A stretch of 64,000 nucleotides of DNA, taken from assembly GCF_015291625.1 (NCBI RefSeq), contig NZ_CP030047.1:4402001-4466000 (forward strand). The letters are read 5' to 3'. This stretch comes from Bradyrhizobium sp. CCBAU 53421. Lineage in GTDB: Bacteria; Pseudomonadota; Alphaproteobacteria; Rhizobiales; Xanthobacteraceae. Within the stretch, counting starts at the first letter, position 1, and each line of letters begins with the position of its first letter. Below the pieces are notes generated by a model. That model saw only the letters and a program-made list of their open reading frames with translations. It was not told the DNA's origin and did not search any database. Positions 35,235-44,900 of the stretch are shown piece after piece. The position numbers were made by a program, and so were the translations under genes.

Positions 35235-35531
35235 ATGGAACGCCGGGACTTTCTGAAGATAGCCTTCGGTGTCGCCGCCGGTGCGGTCACGTTCGCCGCG
35301 ACGGCCCAGGCGGCGCCACTCGCGCCGCTGCCGCTCAAGGGGGATGGGCGTTCGCCGGCGGGCAACGATGCACATCCGGCCGTCACCACGGGCGACGAGG
35401 TTGGTCGGCTGAAGCCCGAGGAGGTGCGCTGGCATCACCGTCACTGGGGTTGGCATCATCGGCACTGGCACCGCAGGCACTGGGGCTGGCGCCGCCGCCA
35501 TTGGCGCAGGCGTCACTGGCGCCGCTGGTGA
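35235..35531 (+). CDS. Tat-type exported small protein with His/Arg/Trp-rich tail
   Basis: 98 residues. The N-terminus MERRDFLKIAFGVAAGAVTF has a twin-arginine motif (RRDFLK) and cleavage is expected after TAQA. A Pro/Gly/Asp linker follows. The last about 35 residues are nearly only His, Arg, Trp and Gly in short units (HHRHWGWHHRHWHRRHW and so on). Such a tail could bind metal, phosphate or polyanions; no function is established. AAGGG precedes the ATG. Two GCG_CRPN-like proteins follow. Confidence 0.75.
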   Translation: MERRDFLKIAFGVAAGAVTFAATAQAAPLAPLPLKGDGRSPAGNDAHPAVTTGDEVGRLKPEEVRWHHRHWGWHHRHWHRRHWGWRRRHWRRRHWRRW

Positions 35532-35598
35532 TTGAACCGCGTGATGTTTGAGTGAGACGTATTTTCGAGTCCCCTCGTTTCGACGGAAAGGTCCTTTC

Positions 35599-35844
35599 AT
35601 GAAAATGCTCGCTGCTTCCATGCTTGCGTTAGGTCTCACTCTGGCGGCGATGTCCGCGTCATCAGCGATGCCGGTGGCACCGCTCGATCAGGCGCAGGCC
35701 GCATCCGACAACGCCATTCGCGTCGCCGGTGGCTGCGGTCCGGGTTGGCATCGCGGTCCCTATGGCGGCTGCCGCCCGATGTATAATTGCCCGCGCGGCT
35801 GGCACTCGGGCCCGTTCGGCCGCCGTTGCTTCCGCAACTGGTAG
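35599..35844 (+). CDS. Small exported GCG_CRPN-type protein
   Basis: 81 residues from the ATG at 35599 (GGAAAGG upstream; an upstream in-frame ATG at 35548 is less likely). A signal peptide (MLALGLTLAAMSASSAM) is followed by GGCGPGWHRGPYGGCRP, then NCPRGWHSGPFGRRCFRN. The repeated C-x-(P/R)GWHxGP(Y/F)G pattern with Cys pairs is that of the GCG_CRPN family. The neighbour at 35946-36212 shares GGCGPGWHRGPYGGC. The function is unknown; a terminator follows. Confidence 0.8.
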   Translation: MKMLAASMLALGLTLAAMSASSAMPVAPLDQAQAASDNAIRVAGGCGPGWHRGPYGGCRPMYNCPRGWHSGPFGRRCFRNW

Positions 35845-35899
35845 GCCACAGGTCGCGGCGAGCACCATCGCTAACGCCCGCCGCGCTTGTCAAAAAAGA

Positions 35900-35924
35900 A
35901 AAACCCCGCGCGAGGCGGGGTTTT
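35900..35924. terminator. Bidirectional intrinsic terminator
   Basis: AAAACCCCGC at 35900-35909 pairs with GCGGGGTTTT at 35915-35924 (5-nt loop GCGAG). Rightward it ends in TTTTGTTT, and leftward in TTTTTCTTTTTT, so it can serve both convergent small-protein genes. Confidence 0.9.
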
Positions 35925-35945
35925 GTTTGCGCGAGCGTGCCGCGA

Positions 35946-36212
35946 TCAGATCGGGCGGCAACGGCCGTAGCGCCAGGCGAAGCCGTACGGGCAGGCGCGG
36001 ACGCGCGGCGCCACCACGACGGGGCGCTCGACCACGACCGGCGGGCGAACGACAACGGCGCCCGGAGCGACGACGACAGCGCCGCGGTTTCTTACGCAGC
36101 CGCCATAGGGGCCGCGGTGCCAGCCGGGGCCGCAGCCACCGGCAGCATCAGCGGCGCTGATGCCGGCGAAAGCGGTCGTCACCAAAACTGCTGCTGCAAA
36201 AAGATACTTCAT
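35946..36212 (-). CDS. Small exported GCG_CRPN-type protein with Val/Pro-rich middle
   Basis: 88 residues. Signal peptide (MKYLFAAAVLVTTAFAG, cleavage after ADA), then GGCGPGWHRGPYGGC as in the convergent protein at 35599-35844. The middle is a Val/Pro/Arg repeat (VVVAPGAVVVRPPVVVERP), and the C-terminus CPYGFAWRYGRCRP closes with another Cys pair. GGAGAAG precedes the ATG. The function is unknown. Confidence 0.8.
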   Translation of the reverse strand: MKYLFAAAVLVTTAFAGISAADAAGGCGPGWHRGPYGGCVRNRGAVVVAPGAVVVRPPVVVERPVVVAPRVRACPYGFAWRYGRCRPI

Positions 36213-36520
36213 GACTTCTCCTTCTTAATGGGCCGCGCGCTGCGGCACCGCAACAAACTTGAGATTACCGATTCGCCCGGCCGGATCATTGCAGAAGCCG
36301 TGCCCGATGTCGTCGACCATAATGTTGCGGACTGAATGCGACATGAATGTTGCGCATCACACCTGCGTCAGTGCGTCGCAAGCACGCTCAGCATCGTTTC
36401 AAAATATTTCGCAAGGCGCGCGTCGGACGAAGCGCACAGCGGCGAGCGCACCAAATGTATCGGAGAGCGAGACAAGCGAGACCGGAGCTTCGCGAATGGC
36501 CGTGACTTGAACGCGCGATC
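36213..36520. other. Intergenic region, no gene seen
   Basis: About 310 bases between the starts of a leftward small gene and the stop of the ArsR-type gene. No protein-like frame. Moderate GC; no strong hairpin was found. Confidence 0.5.
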
Positions 36521-37216
36521 CTACTCGCCTGCGCCGAACAGCGCCGCGAACCGCTTCTCGCCGTTGCGCGAGAAATTGACGACACGGCTGCCCGGTGTCG
36601 TGTCGCGCGCGGCCCATTTCAATTCGGTGAAGCGGTCCATCATGGCCGCGCCCAGCGTGCCGGCGAGATGATGCCGCCGCTCGCTCCAGTCGAGACAGGC
36701 CTTGCACACCGGACGGCGCGGATGCGTCAGCGCGTCCGCGTCGATCTGCAACTCCTCGGCCATGAAGCGCTTGCCTTCGCCGGTCAGCTCGATCGCCTGC
36801 TTGCTCTGGCGCACCAGCTTCTGCCGCTTCATGCTGTCGAGCATCTGTACGCCGAGATCGCCGGCGAGATGGTCGTAGCAGATGCGGGCGCGGCGCAGCG
36901 CCGGATCCTTCGGTCCGGTGCGCACGCGCATATGGCCGGCGCGGGCGGCAATACCCTGCAGGCCCTCGAGCACATCGGCGACGTCGGGGTCGGAGAGGCG
37001 ATAGTAGCGGTGGCGGCCCTGCTTCTCGGGCTCGATCAGCCCGCCGGCCTCGAGCTTGGCGAGATGCGAGCTCGCCGTCTGCGGCGTGATGCCGGCTTCC
37101 TGGGCCAGCTCGCTCGCGGTCAGCGCGCGGCCGGTCATCAGCGCGGTCAGCATGTTGCAGCGTGCGGGATCGCCGACCAGAGCGGCGATCCGGGAGATGT
37201 CGGGTCCTGCTTTCAT
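36521..37216 (-). CDS. ArsR-family helix-turn-helix transcriptional regulator
   Basis: 231 residues from the ATG at 37216; the frame extends upstream to 37345 within a dispersed repeat and is unlikely to be coding there. The winged helix is [47 protein letters not shown]. The C-terminal half holds two cysteines ([11 protein letters not shown]) but not the classical ArsR metal site ELCVCDL. It is divergent, with a repeat in between, from a NIPSNAP gene at 37421 and may control it; that is inference. Confidence 0.88.
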   Translation of the reverse strand: MKAGPDISRIAALVGDPARCNMLTALMTGRALTASELAQEAGITPQTASSHLAKLEAGGLIEPEKQGRHRYYRLSDPDVADVLEGLQGIAARAGHMRVRTGPKDPALRRARICYDHLAGDLGVQMLDSMKRQKLVRQSKQAIELTGEGKRFMAEELQIDADALTHPRRPVCKACLDWSERRHHLAGTLGAAMMDRFTELKWAARDTTPGSRVVNFSRNGEKRFAALFGAGE

Positions 37217-37279
37217 AGTTCGATGATAGCCGAAGCATCGAGGTCGGGCAAGGCGATATGGTGGATGTCGGAAACTGAT

Positions 37280-37400
37280 CGTCATTGCGAGCCACCCGGT
37301 CGGCGCGAAGCGCCGCCGGATGACAGGCTTCGCGAAGCAATCCATAGTTCCGCTGGCTCGGCATGGATTGCTTCGTCGCTGTCGCCCCTTGCAATGACGA
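37280..37400. repeat. Dispersed palindromic repeat R5
   Basis: Begins CGTCATTGCGAG and ends TTGCAATGACG, with inner inverted segments around GCAATCCAT and ATGGATTGC. It is a REP-like element of the kind common in Bradyrhizobium, between the ArsR-type and NIPSNAP genes. It is the only copy I saw in this window. Confidence 0.8.
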
Positions 37401-37420
37401 CAATCATTGGAGCTCCGCTA

Positions 37421-37729
37421 ATGACCATCACCGTCTTCATCCGCTACCAGCTCGATCCGTTCAAGCGCGCGATGTTCGAGGAGTATTCGCGGAACTGGCT
37501 CTCGATCATCCCGCGCTGCGGCGGCGATCTGCTCGGCTACTGGATGCCGCACGAGGGAACCAACAACATCGCCTTCGCGCTGATCTCGTTCGAGAGCCTC
37601 GCCGCCTACGAGGCCTATCGCGCGCGGCTGCGCCAGGACGGCGAGGGCATGGCGAACTTCAACTTCGCCGAACAAAACCGCTTCATCCTCGCCGAGGAAC
37701 GGACATTTCTGCGCAAGGTCGAGCTATAG
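37421..37729 (+). CDS. NIPSNAP-family protein
   Basis: 102 residues from the ATG at 37421 (GGAG upstream). It is a single alpha/beta dimeric ferredoxin-like domain: [22 protein letters not shown] and [22 protein letters not shown] match NIPSNAP. The frame continues upstream but through a repeat. It is followed after 32 bp by a second small protein of the same fold class, so they probably form a short operon. The biochemical role is unknown. Confidence 0.85.
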   Translation: MTITVFIRYQLDPFKRAMFEEYSRNWLSIIPRCGGDLLGYWMPHEGTNNIAFALISFESLAAYEAYRARLRQDGEGMANFNFAEQNRFILAEERTFLRKVEL

Positions 37730-37761
37730 TCGCTCGACAACAACAATGCGCGGAGGCGCCC

Positions 37762-38112
37762 ATGATTGCCGTGATCTTCGAAGTCTGGCCGAAGGCTGAG
37801 CACCGGCAGCTCTATTTCGACCTTGCCGGCGAGCTGAAGCCGATCCTGCAGGAGATCGACGGCTTCGTCTCGGTCGAACGGTTCGAGAGCCTCACCGAGC
37901 AGGGCAAGTTCGTGTCGCTGTCATTCTTCCGCGACGAAGCGGCGGTAGAAGCCTGGCGCAACACGATCGAACACCGCCGCACCCAGGCCAAGGGCCGCGC
38001 ACGAATCTTCGAGAATTATCGGCTGCGGGTCGCGAGCGTGATGCGGGACTACGGCTTGAACGAACGCGATCAGGCACCGAAAGATAGCCGCGCGGTGCAC
38101 GAGCCGCATTGA
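37762..38112 (+). CDS. Antibiotic biosynthesis monooxygenase (ABM) domain protein
   Basis: 116 residues from the ATG at 37762, preceded by GGAGG. MIAVIFEVWPKAEHRQLYFDLAGELKPILQEIDGFVSVERF and the SLSFFRDEAAVEAWRN strand-helix are typical of ABM domains (dimeric alpha/beta barrel). These proteins can be cofactor-free oxygenases or simple binding proteins. It is paired with the NIPSNAP gene upstream. A dispersed repeat starts immediately after the stop. Confidence 0.86.
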   Translation: MIAVIFEVWPKAEHRQLYFDLAGELKPILQEIDGFVSVERFESLTEQGKFVSLSFFRDEAAVEAWRNTIEHRRTQAKGRARIFENYRLRVASVMRDYGLNERDQAPKDSRAVHEPH

Positions 38113-38204
38113 AGCGTTTTCAAGCGAAGTGGATACCGGTTCGCGTGAAGAAAACGCGTCAAGACGAGAATCTGGAGCTTTGGTTTAATCAGAACCAAAG
38201 CTCT
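38113..38204 (+). repeat. Dispersed repeat R1, copy 2
   Basis: Begins AGCGTTTTCAAGCGAAGTGG and includes GAAGAAAACGCGTC, as in copies at 24887 and 39698. It ends with an 11-bp hairpin, GAGCTTTGGTT at 38175-38185 with 38193-38203. It directly abuts the stop of the ABM gene. Confidence 0.88.
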
Positions 38205-38262
38205 AGCAGCACGAGTTGCGCGTGCCTATCTGTGCGCGGCCAATGACCTCAGGGAGCGACCC

Positions 38263-39081
38263 ATGCCACTGCCAACTGCTGACAAACGAGCCGCCTTCAA
38301 GAAGCTGCACGAGAGCGGATGCTTCATCATCCCGAACCCGTTCGATGTCGGCAGCGCCCGCGCCTTGCAACATCTCGGCTTCAAGGCGCTGGCCTCGACC
38401 AGCGCGGGCTTTGCCTGGACCATCGCCAAGGCCGACAACCGCGTCACGGTTGACGACGTCTGCGATCACCTCACCGCGATCTGCGCGGCGGTCGATATTC
38501 CCGTCAATGCGGACTTCGAAGGCGGCTTTGCCGTCGAGCCCGAGAAGGTTGCGGTCAATGTCGCGCGCGGCGTCAAGACCGGCGTTGCCGGGCTGTCGAT
38601 CGAGGACTCCACCGGCGATGCCGCCAACGTGTTGTTCGAGCACAAGCTCGCGGTGGAGCGCATCAGGGCGGCGCGCAAGGCCATTGATGCTGACAACAGC
38701 GGCGTGCTGCTGACCGGCCGCTGCGAGGCGTTCCTGTGGGGCAAGAAGGACCTCAGCCTGGTGATCGAGCGGCTGCAGGCCTATTCGGAGGCCGGAGCCG
38801 ACGTGCTCTACGCGCCGGGCATCTCGACCAAAGAGGAAATTTCCGCGGTCGTGAAGGCGGTGGCGCCGAAGCCGGTCAATCTCCTGATCGGCGGCGCGTC
38901 CGACCTGACGCTGCAAGCGGTCGCCGACCTCGGCGTGCGGCGGATCAGCGTCGGCGGCGCGCTGGCACGGATGGCCTGGACCGGCGTTATGAAGGCAGCG
39001 AAGGAAATGGCCGAGAAGGGCACCTTCACCGAATTCGCCAACGGTTATCCCGGCGGCGAGCTCAACAAGATGTTCAAGTAA
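38263..39081 (+). CDS. Isocitrate lyase/PEP mutase-family enzyme
   Basis: 272 residues. The TIM-barrel family motifs are NPFDVGSARALQHLGFKALA, the metal-binding NADFEGGF, SIEDSTG and TGRCEAF, plus GGASDLTLQAVADLGVRRISVG near the end. Relatives include phosphonopyruvate hydrolase, oxaloacetate decarboxylase and methylisocitrate lyase; the KKCGH motif of true isocitrate lyases is absent. GGGAG precedes the ATG. A hairpin follows the stop. Confidence 0.9.
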   Translation: MPLPTADKRAAFKKLHESGCFIIPNPFDVGSARALQHLGFKALASTSAGFAWTIAKADNRVTVDDVCDHLTAICAAVDIPVNADFEGGFAVEPEKVAVNVARGVKTGVAGLSIEDSTGDAANVLFEHKLAVERIRAARKAIDADNSGVLLTGRCEAFLWGKKDLSLVIERLQAYSEAGADVLYAPGISTKEEISAVVKAVAPKPVNLLIGGASDLTLQAVADLGVRRISVGGALARMAWTGVMKAAKEMAEKGTFTEFANGYPGGELNKMFK

Positions 39082-39095
39082 GCCTGACGCGAAAA

Positions 39096-39124
39096 AAGCA
39101 GCGGGCCGCTGAGGCCCGCTGCTT
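39096..39124 (-). terminator. Intrinsic terminator, chiefly for the leftward gene
   Basis: GCAGCGGGCC at 39098-39107 pairs with 39113-39122 (5-nt loop). On the leftward strand the stem is followed by TTTTTTC, a good terminator for the gene ending at 39149. Rightward, only TT follows, so it is weaker for the PEP mutase-like gene. Confidence 0.85.
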
Positions 39125-39148
39125 GCGCCTGGTCAGTGTCGTCACGTG

Positions 39149-39583
39149 TCACTTCGCATTCTCGGCCGGCGGGGCGGCCGGCTTGTTCATGTCGGACTTG
39201 TTCATGTCAGACGGTGGGTTCGCCGGCTGTGCCGGCGCCGCGCCCGTGGTCACGCCGGGCTGGCTGTTCGGCTTCGGCGTCACGTCGCGCATGCCCGGGG
39301 GTGGCGCGGCCGGATTCGGATTGGCCGGCTGCTGCTGCGCGGTCTGCGTCGACGGCGTCGTGCCGGCCTCGTGCACCGACGTGTTGTTCAAGCCGTAGAA
39401 CAGCGCGCCGAGCACCACGGCCACCGCAACTGCGAACATCGCGACCTTGGTGGTGCTGGCCGGTCCTTCCTGGAGTTCCGGATCCGGCTGCAGCTCGTTG
39501 TCCAGGCTGTTGAAGCGCGCCTGACGGCGGACCTCGTCCTCGGTCAGGTTGGCGCGATACGGATCGTCAGGGTTGTAAGCCAT
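39149..39583 (-). CDS. Single-pass membrane protein with Pro/Gln-rich exposed tail
   Basis: 144 residues. A polar N-terminus (MAYNPDDPYRANLTEDEVRR) is followed by one hydrophobic segment (VAMFAVAVAVVLGALFYGL, about 47-65) and a Pro/Ala/Gln/Asn-rich tail containing SDMNKSDMNK. The tail probably faces the periplasm. Many Bradyrhizobium genomes have similar short hypotheticals; the function is unknown. GGAGGAA precedes the ATG. Confidence 0.78.
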   Translation of the reverse strand: MAYNPDDPYRANLTEDEVRRQARFNSLDNELQPDPELQEGPASTTKVAMFAVAVAVVLGALFYGLNNTSVHEAGTTPSTQTAQQQPANPNPAAPPPGMRDVTPKPNSQPGVTTGAAPAQPANPPSDMNKSDMNKPAAPPAENAK

Positions 39584-39697
39584 TGTAAAGTTCCTCCGTT
39601 AGCACCTCAAAGCTAAACGCAGGGGACAATGGCTGGCGCGTGAGGATGTTCCGCGCCAATGTTGCAACCTGTTCATGCAGGAACCGCCGATCCCTGG

Positions 39698-39799
39698 AGC
39701 GTTTTCGAGCGCTGCGGATACCGGTTCGCGTGAAGAAAACGCGTCAAAACAAGAATCTAGAGCCCCGTTCCGATTCGATCGGAACGGGATAGGCTCTAG
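39698..39799 (+). repeat. Dispersed repeat R1, copy 3 with terminal double hairpin
   Basis: AGCGTTTTCGAGCG then GGATACCGGTTCGCGTGAAG, as in the other copies. The end forms an outer stem CTAGAGCC (39757-39764 with 39792-39799) enclosing an inner 11-bp stem centred on CCGTTCCGAT (39764-39774 with 39778-39788), the latter with a 3-nt loop. Confidence 0.9.
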
Positions 39800-39829
39800 G
39801 TTCCGAACCTGTTCCATGAGGCCTTTTCA

Positions 39830-40471
39830 ATGTGGACCATGCCGCCCACCGATTCGGTGCTGCACGTGCTCTCGTTCATTGCCGTCGCGGCGCAGTCGAT
39901 GACGGCGGCGCTGGCGGCCGGCCGGCGCAGCATGGATTGGGCCGGCGTCTGCATGTTGGGGGCGATCACCGCGCTCGGCGGCGGCACCATCCGCGACGTG
40001 CTGGTCGGGCATTATCCGCTGCTCTGGGTCAAGCACCCGATCTACCTTGCGGTCGCAGCCGCCGGCGCCTTCGCGACCATCCTGCTGGCGCGGCTGGTGC
40101 ACCGGCTCAACCTCGCATTCCTGGTGCTCGATGCGATCGGGCTCGTGGTGTTCACCATGGCCGGCTGCGACGTCGCCTGGCAGGTCGACGCCTCGCTGCC
40201 GATCGTGATCGTCGCCGGCATGATCACCGGCTGCGCCGGCGGCGTGCTGCGCGACATCCTTTGCAACGAGGTGCCGCTGCTGTTTCGTAGCGAGCTCTAC
40301 GCCAGCGTCTCGGTCGTGACAGGGCTGTTCTATGCGATCGGCGTCGGGCTGCACTTGAACGACCAGCTCTGGACCGTGCTGACCTTCGTGGTCGGCCTGA
40401 CGTTCCGGATGCTTGCGATCCGATACCGATGGGAGATGCCGAAATTCGTATTCAATGCCGAGGAGGAGTGA
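39830..40471 (+). CDS. TRIC-family/UPF0126 trimeric cation channel protein
   Basis: 213 residues with about seven membrane segments. The two repeated motifs GGGTIRDVLVG and GGVLRDILCN are the UPF0126 (TRIC) signature. Bacterial TRIC homologues are trimeric monovalent-cation channels. The stop lies 4 bases from the convergent stop of the cytochrome gene. Confidence 0.92.
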   Translation: MWTMPPTDSVLHVLSFIAVAAQSMTAALAAGRRSMDWAGVCMLGAITALGGGTIRDVLVGHYPLLWVKHPIYLAVAAAGAFATILLARLVHRLNLAFLVLDAIGLVVFTMAGCDVAWQVDASLPIVIVAGMITGCAGGVLRDILCNEVPLLFRSELYASVSVVTGLFYAIGVGLHLNDQLWTVLTFVVGLTFRMLAIRYRWEMPKFVFNAEEE

Positions 40472-40475
40472 TCAA

Positions 40476-41702
40476 CTATTTCGCCGTCCGCGCCTTAGCG
40501 ACCTCGTCAGCCGTCACGGCCGGCGCGGCGTTGCCCCAGGAATTGCGGATATAGGTCGCAACGTCGGCGATCTCCTGATCGCTGAGCTTCGGATAGGCCG
40601 GCATCGAGCCTGAATTCGGCGCGCGCGGCGTGGTCAGGCTCTGAGCGCCGTCGAGGATGATGCGCAGCGTGCTCGCCGGGTTGGCTGACTGCAGGTTGGC
40701 GTTGCCGGGCAGTGGCGGATAGATCCGCGGCGCGCCGGAGCCGTCGAGCTCATGGCAGGAGACGCAGGCGCCGCGATAGATGCGCTCGCCGTTGCTCATC
40801 TGCGCCGGCGAGGGCGGGGTGACCTGCGGCTCCGGCGCGCCGGCGGGCAGGCCCTTCAGATAGACCGCGATCGTGCGCACATCGGTGTCGCTCATCTTCG
40901 AGGTCGAATTGACCACCACCTCGGACATCAATGGACCGGCATGGCTATGCCGGTTGCGGCCGCTCTGCAGATATTCGACGATGTCCTCTGCGCTCCAGGA
41001 CTTCAGCCCGCTGCGCGCGGCGCCGTCGAGCCTTGGCGCGAACATACCCTGGACCATGCTGCCGCTGAGCGCCTGGTCGCGCCTGTCGGCGCCGAGTGCG
41101 TTCTTCGGCGTGTGGCAGGCGCCGCAATGGGCGAGGGCCTCGACGAGGTAGCGGCCGCGATTCCATTCCGCGGTCTTGCCCTGGTCCGGCTGGAGGATGC
41201 CCGGTGCGAAGAACAGCGCATTCCAGACCCGCATCAGAACGCGGTAGCAATATGGCCAGCGCAGCTGCGGTGGCGGCGCCCTGTTGCTGACCGGCGCCAG
41301 CGTCGCGAGATAGGCGCGGATCGCCAGAATGTCGTCGCGGATCAGTTTGGTGAAGTAAGGGTAGGGGAAGGCGGGATAATAATGCTTCCCGTTCGGTGAG
41401 GCGCCGCTGCGCAGCGCGCGGAGGAAATCGTCGTCGCTCCAGCTGCCGATGCCGGTATCGCGATCGGGGGTCAGGTTCGGCGAGAACACCGCGCCGAATG
41501 GTGTGTCGATCCGCTTGCCCCCGGCGAAGGGCTTTGCCGGATCGGCCGTGTGGCAGCTCGCGCAGTCGCCGGCGATCGTGAGCGCCTTGCCGCGGGCGAT
41601 GGTGTCGTCGGTCGGTGCAGCGGCGCATTCGCGAGCCGCGAACGCACCGCACAACAGCACACCGGCCAGAATCGCACCGGTCGTTCGAAATCGTCGCCGC
41701 AT
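40476..41702 (-). CDS. Triheme cytochrome c (dehydrogenase electron-transfer subunit type)
   Basis: 408 residues from the ATG at 41702 with AAGG upstream; the frame extends to 41876 but upstream is not protein-like. Signal peptide (AILAGVLLCGAFAAREC) followed by three CxxCH heme sites: CASCH, CGACH and CVSCH. Three cytochrome c domains with this spacing match the AdhB/gluconate-2-dehydrogenase cytochrome subunit, which passes electrons from a periplasmic dehydrogenase to ubiquinone or oxidase. No dehydrogenase is adjacent, so the partner is elsewhere or the protein acts alone. Confidence 0.9.
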   Translation of the reverse strand: MRRRFRTTGAILAGVLLCGAFAARECAAAPTDDTIARGKALTIAGDCASCHTADPAKPFAGGKRIDTPFGAVFSPNLTPDRDTGIGSWSDDDFLRALRSGASPNGKHYYPAFPYPYFTKLIRDDILAIRAYLATLAPVSNRAPPPQLRWPYCYRVLMRVWNALFFAPGILQPDQGKTAEWNRGRYLVEALAHCGACHTPKNALGADRRDQALSGSMVQGMFAPRLDGAARSGLKSWSAEDIVEYLQSGRNRHSHAGPLMSEVVVNSTSKMSDTDVRTIAVYLKGLPAGAPEPQVTPPSPAQMSNGERIYRGACVSCHELDGSGAPRIYPPLPGNANLQSANPASTLRIILDGAQSLTTPRAPNSGSMPAYPKLSDQEIADVATYIRNSWGNAAPAVTADEVAKARTAK

Positions 41703-41945
41703 CCATTCACCTTCTGCACCTTCCGGTCCACAAGACGCGTTACGCCATTTCGCCGCGGGCCTGTCCTGCGACAGAAACCGAAACGGCCCTGCAATATTCC
41801 CGGCACGAAATTGCGATTTTTGAGCGACGGGCTCGGTCGCCCAGAATTGTGCTGCGCGGCCCGGAAAATCCGACATAGACTGGTTCTAACAAGCTCGCAT
41901 GACTAGCTAAAAGGCAGCCGTCGCGACCAGCGCAAAGAGGGCTAA

Positions 41946-44900
41946 ATGGGAATCAACCAAGGGCCTATCAGCCTCGACCAGAAATACACCCAAGGCACCG
42001 GCCACGTCTTCATGACCGGCATCCAGGCGCTGGTCCGCCTGCCGATGGCGCAGATCAGGCGCGACCGCGCCGCAGGCCTCAACACGGCAGGCTTCATCTC
42101 CGGCTATCGCGGTTCCCCCCTCGGCGGCTACGACCAGCAGCTGTTCGCCGCCCGCAAGCATCTCGAGCAGTACAACATCAAATTCCAGCCCGGCGTGAAC
42201 GAGGATCTGGCGGCCACCGCGATCTGGGGCTCGCAGCAGCTCGGGCTCTCGGCCGGCGCCAAGTATGATGGCGCGGTCGGCATCTGGTACGGCAAGGGCC
42301 CCGGCGTCGACCGCTGCGGCGACGTGTTCCGCCACGGCAATGCGGCGGGCTCCGCCAAGCATGGCGGCGTGCTCTGCCTTGCCGGCGACGACCACGGCGC
42401 AAAGTCCTCCACCGTCCCGCATCAGTCCGACCACGCCTTCATCTCCGCGCTGATGCCCTACCTCTATCCCTCCAGCATCCACGAAATGATCGAGATGGGC
42501 CTCCTGGGTATCGCGATGTCGCGCTACTCGGGCTGTTGGGTCGGCATGAAGGTGATCACCGAGACGGTCGAGACCACCGCCGAGATCGACCTTACCGACG
42601 AGATGACGCCGTTCATCATCCCGGCCGATTTCGAGCTGCCGCCGGGCGGGCTGAACATCCGCTGGCCCGACGACCGCTTCGAGCAGGACCGCCGGCTGCA
42701 GGACTACAAGGGCTTTGCCGCGATCGCCTTTGCCCGCGCCAACAAGGTCAACCGCATCACCATGGATTCGCCGAACGCGCGCTACGGCATCATGGCCTCG
42801 GGCAAGAGCTACGAGGACATCCGCCAGGCGCTGCGCGAGCTCGGCGTCACGCCCGAGATCGCCGCCAAGATCGGCCTCCGCCTCTACAAGATCGGCATGC
42901 CCTGGCCGCTGGAGCCGGAAGGCGTGCGCAATTTCGCCGTCGGCCTCGAGGAGATCTTCATCGTCGAGGAACGCCGCGAGATCGTCGAGAACCAGGTCAA
43001 GCAGGAGCTGTTCAACTGGCGTGACGACGTGCGCCCGCGCATCGTCGGCAAGATGGACGACCACGACAAGCGTTTCCTGACCTTTGCCGCCGAGCTCAGC
43101 GTGGCCTCGCTTGCGAGCTCGCTCACCGAGCGGCTGCTTCGACTTAATCTCAACCCTGAGATCGCCGAGATGCTGCGCGCCAAGGCCGACTGGTTCAACG
43201 GCCGCCAGTCGTCGCAGATGCAGGCGACAGCACCGGTCAGCCGCACGCCGTATTTCTGCTCGGGCTGCCCGCACAACACCTCGACCAAGGTGCCGGAAGG
43301 CAGCCGCGCGCTCGGCGGCATCGGCTGCCACTTCATGGCGCTGTGGATGAACCGCTCGACCGAGACCTTCACCCATATGGGCGGCGAGGGTGTGCCGTGG
43401 GTCGGCATCGCGCCGTTCACCAACGAGAACCACATCTTCGCCAATCTCGGCGATGGCACGTATTTCCACTCCGGCATTCTCGCGATCCGCCAGTCGATCG
43501 CCTCCAAGGCCAACATCACCTACAAGATCCTCTACAACGACGCGGTCGCCATGACCGGCGGCCAGCGCCACGACGGCGACCTGTCGCCGCAGCAGATCAC
43601 CTTCCAGCTCCACGCCGAGGGCATCCGCGAGATCTATCTGGTCTCGGAAAATCCCGCCGCCTATCCGGCCGATACCATCGCGCCCGGCGTCAAGCTGTTC
43701 CACCGCGACGAGCTCGAGAACGTCCAGAAGATGTGCCGCGACACCAAGGGCACCTCGGCGATCGTGTTCGTGCAGACCTGCGCCGCGGAAAAGCGCCGCC
43801 GCCGCAAGCGCGGCCAGATGGAGGACCCGGCGCGCCGCGTGCTGATCAATCCTGCCGTCTGCGAAGGCTGCGGCGACTGCTCGGTGCAGTCGAACTGCAT
43901 CTCGGTCGAGCCGCTGGAGACGGAATTGGGGCGCAAGCGCACCATCAACCAGTCGACCTGCAACAAGGACTATTCCTGCGTGAAGGGCTTCTGCCCGTCC
44001 TTCGTCACGGTCGACGGCGGCACGCTCAAGCGTCGCGCGCCGACCGAGCTCGGCGACATCGGCGTCCTGCCGGAGCCGGCTTCGAAGCCCGCGCTCGACC
44101 GGCCCTACAACATCGCGGTCGGCGGCGTCGGCGGCACCGGCGTGCTGACGATCGGCGCGCTGCTCGGCATGGCCGCGCATATCGAGGGCAAGGCCTCGAT
44201 GATCCTCGACATGTCGGGCCTCGCGCAGAAGGGCGGCGCGGTGCTCAGCCACGTCCGGCTCTCCGAGCACACCGCCGACGTGACCTGCTCGCGCATCGTG
44301 ACCGGCACGGCCGATCTCGTGCTCGCGGCCGACGAGGTCGTCGCGGTGTCGAAGGACACCATCACGCTGTGCGAGGCGAGCCGCACCGTCGGCATCATCA
44401 ACAGCCACATCATCCCGACTGCGGATTTCATCCTCAACCGCGACTTCAACTTCCAGAGCCGCAAGGTCAACAGCGTGCTGGAGACGGAGCTGCGCAAGGA
44501 CTCCGCGTTCTTCGACTTCACCAAGCCGGCCGAAGCGCTGCTCGGCGATAGCATCGCCACCAACATCATGATGATGGGCTTTGCCTATCAGCGCGGGCTG
44601 CTGCCGTTGTCGGCGGACTCGATCCAGCAGGCGATCGAGGTCAACGGCGTCTCGATCAAGATGAACACCCAGGCGTTCCAGCTCGGGCGTCTCGCCGCCG
44701 CCGATCCGGCGCGCCTCGCCGCGATGATGAAGGGGCAGGATGACGACGCGGCACCGGTCAGGTCGCTGGATGCGATGTCGCTCGACGAGATCATCACCCA
44801 TCGCATGGGCCTTCTGACCGACTATCAGAACGCGCGTCTGGCAAAGCGCTACCGCAAGCTGGTCGACCAGGTGCGCGAGGCCGCTACCAAGGGCGGCTAT

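Noticed and set aside
41907..44801. 964-residue leftward frame
   Set aside because: It is antisense to the intact indolepyruvate oxidoreductase gene; the product is His/Arg/Asp/Leu-rich with no domain, as GC-rich shadows are.
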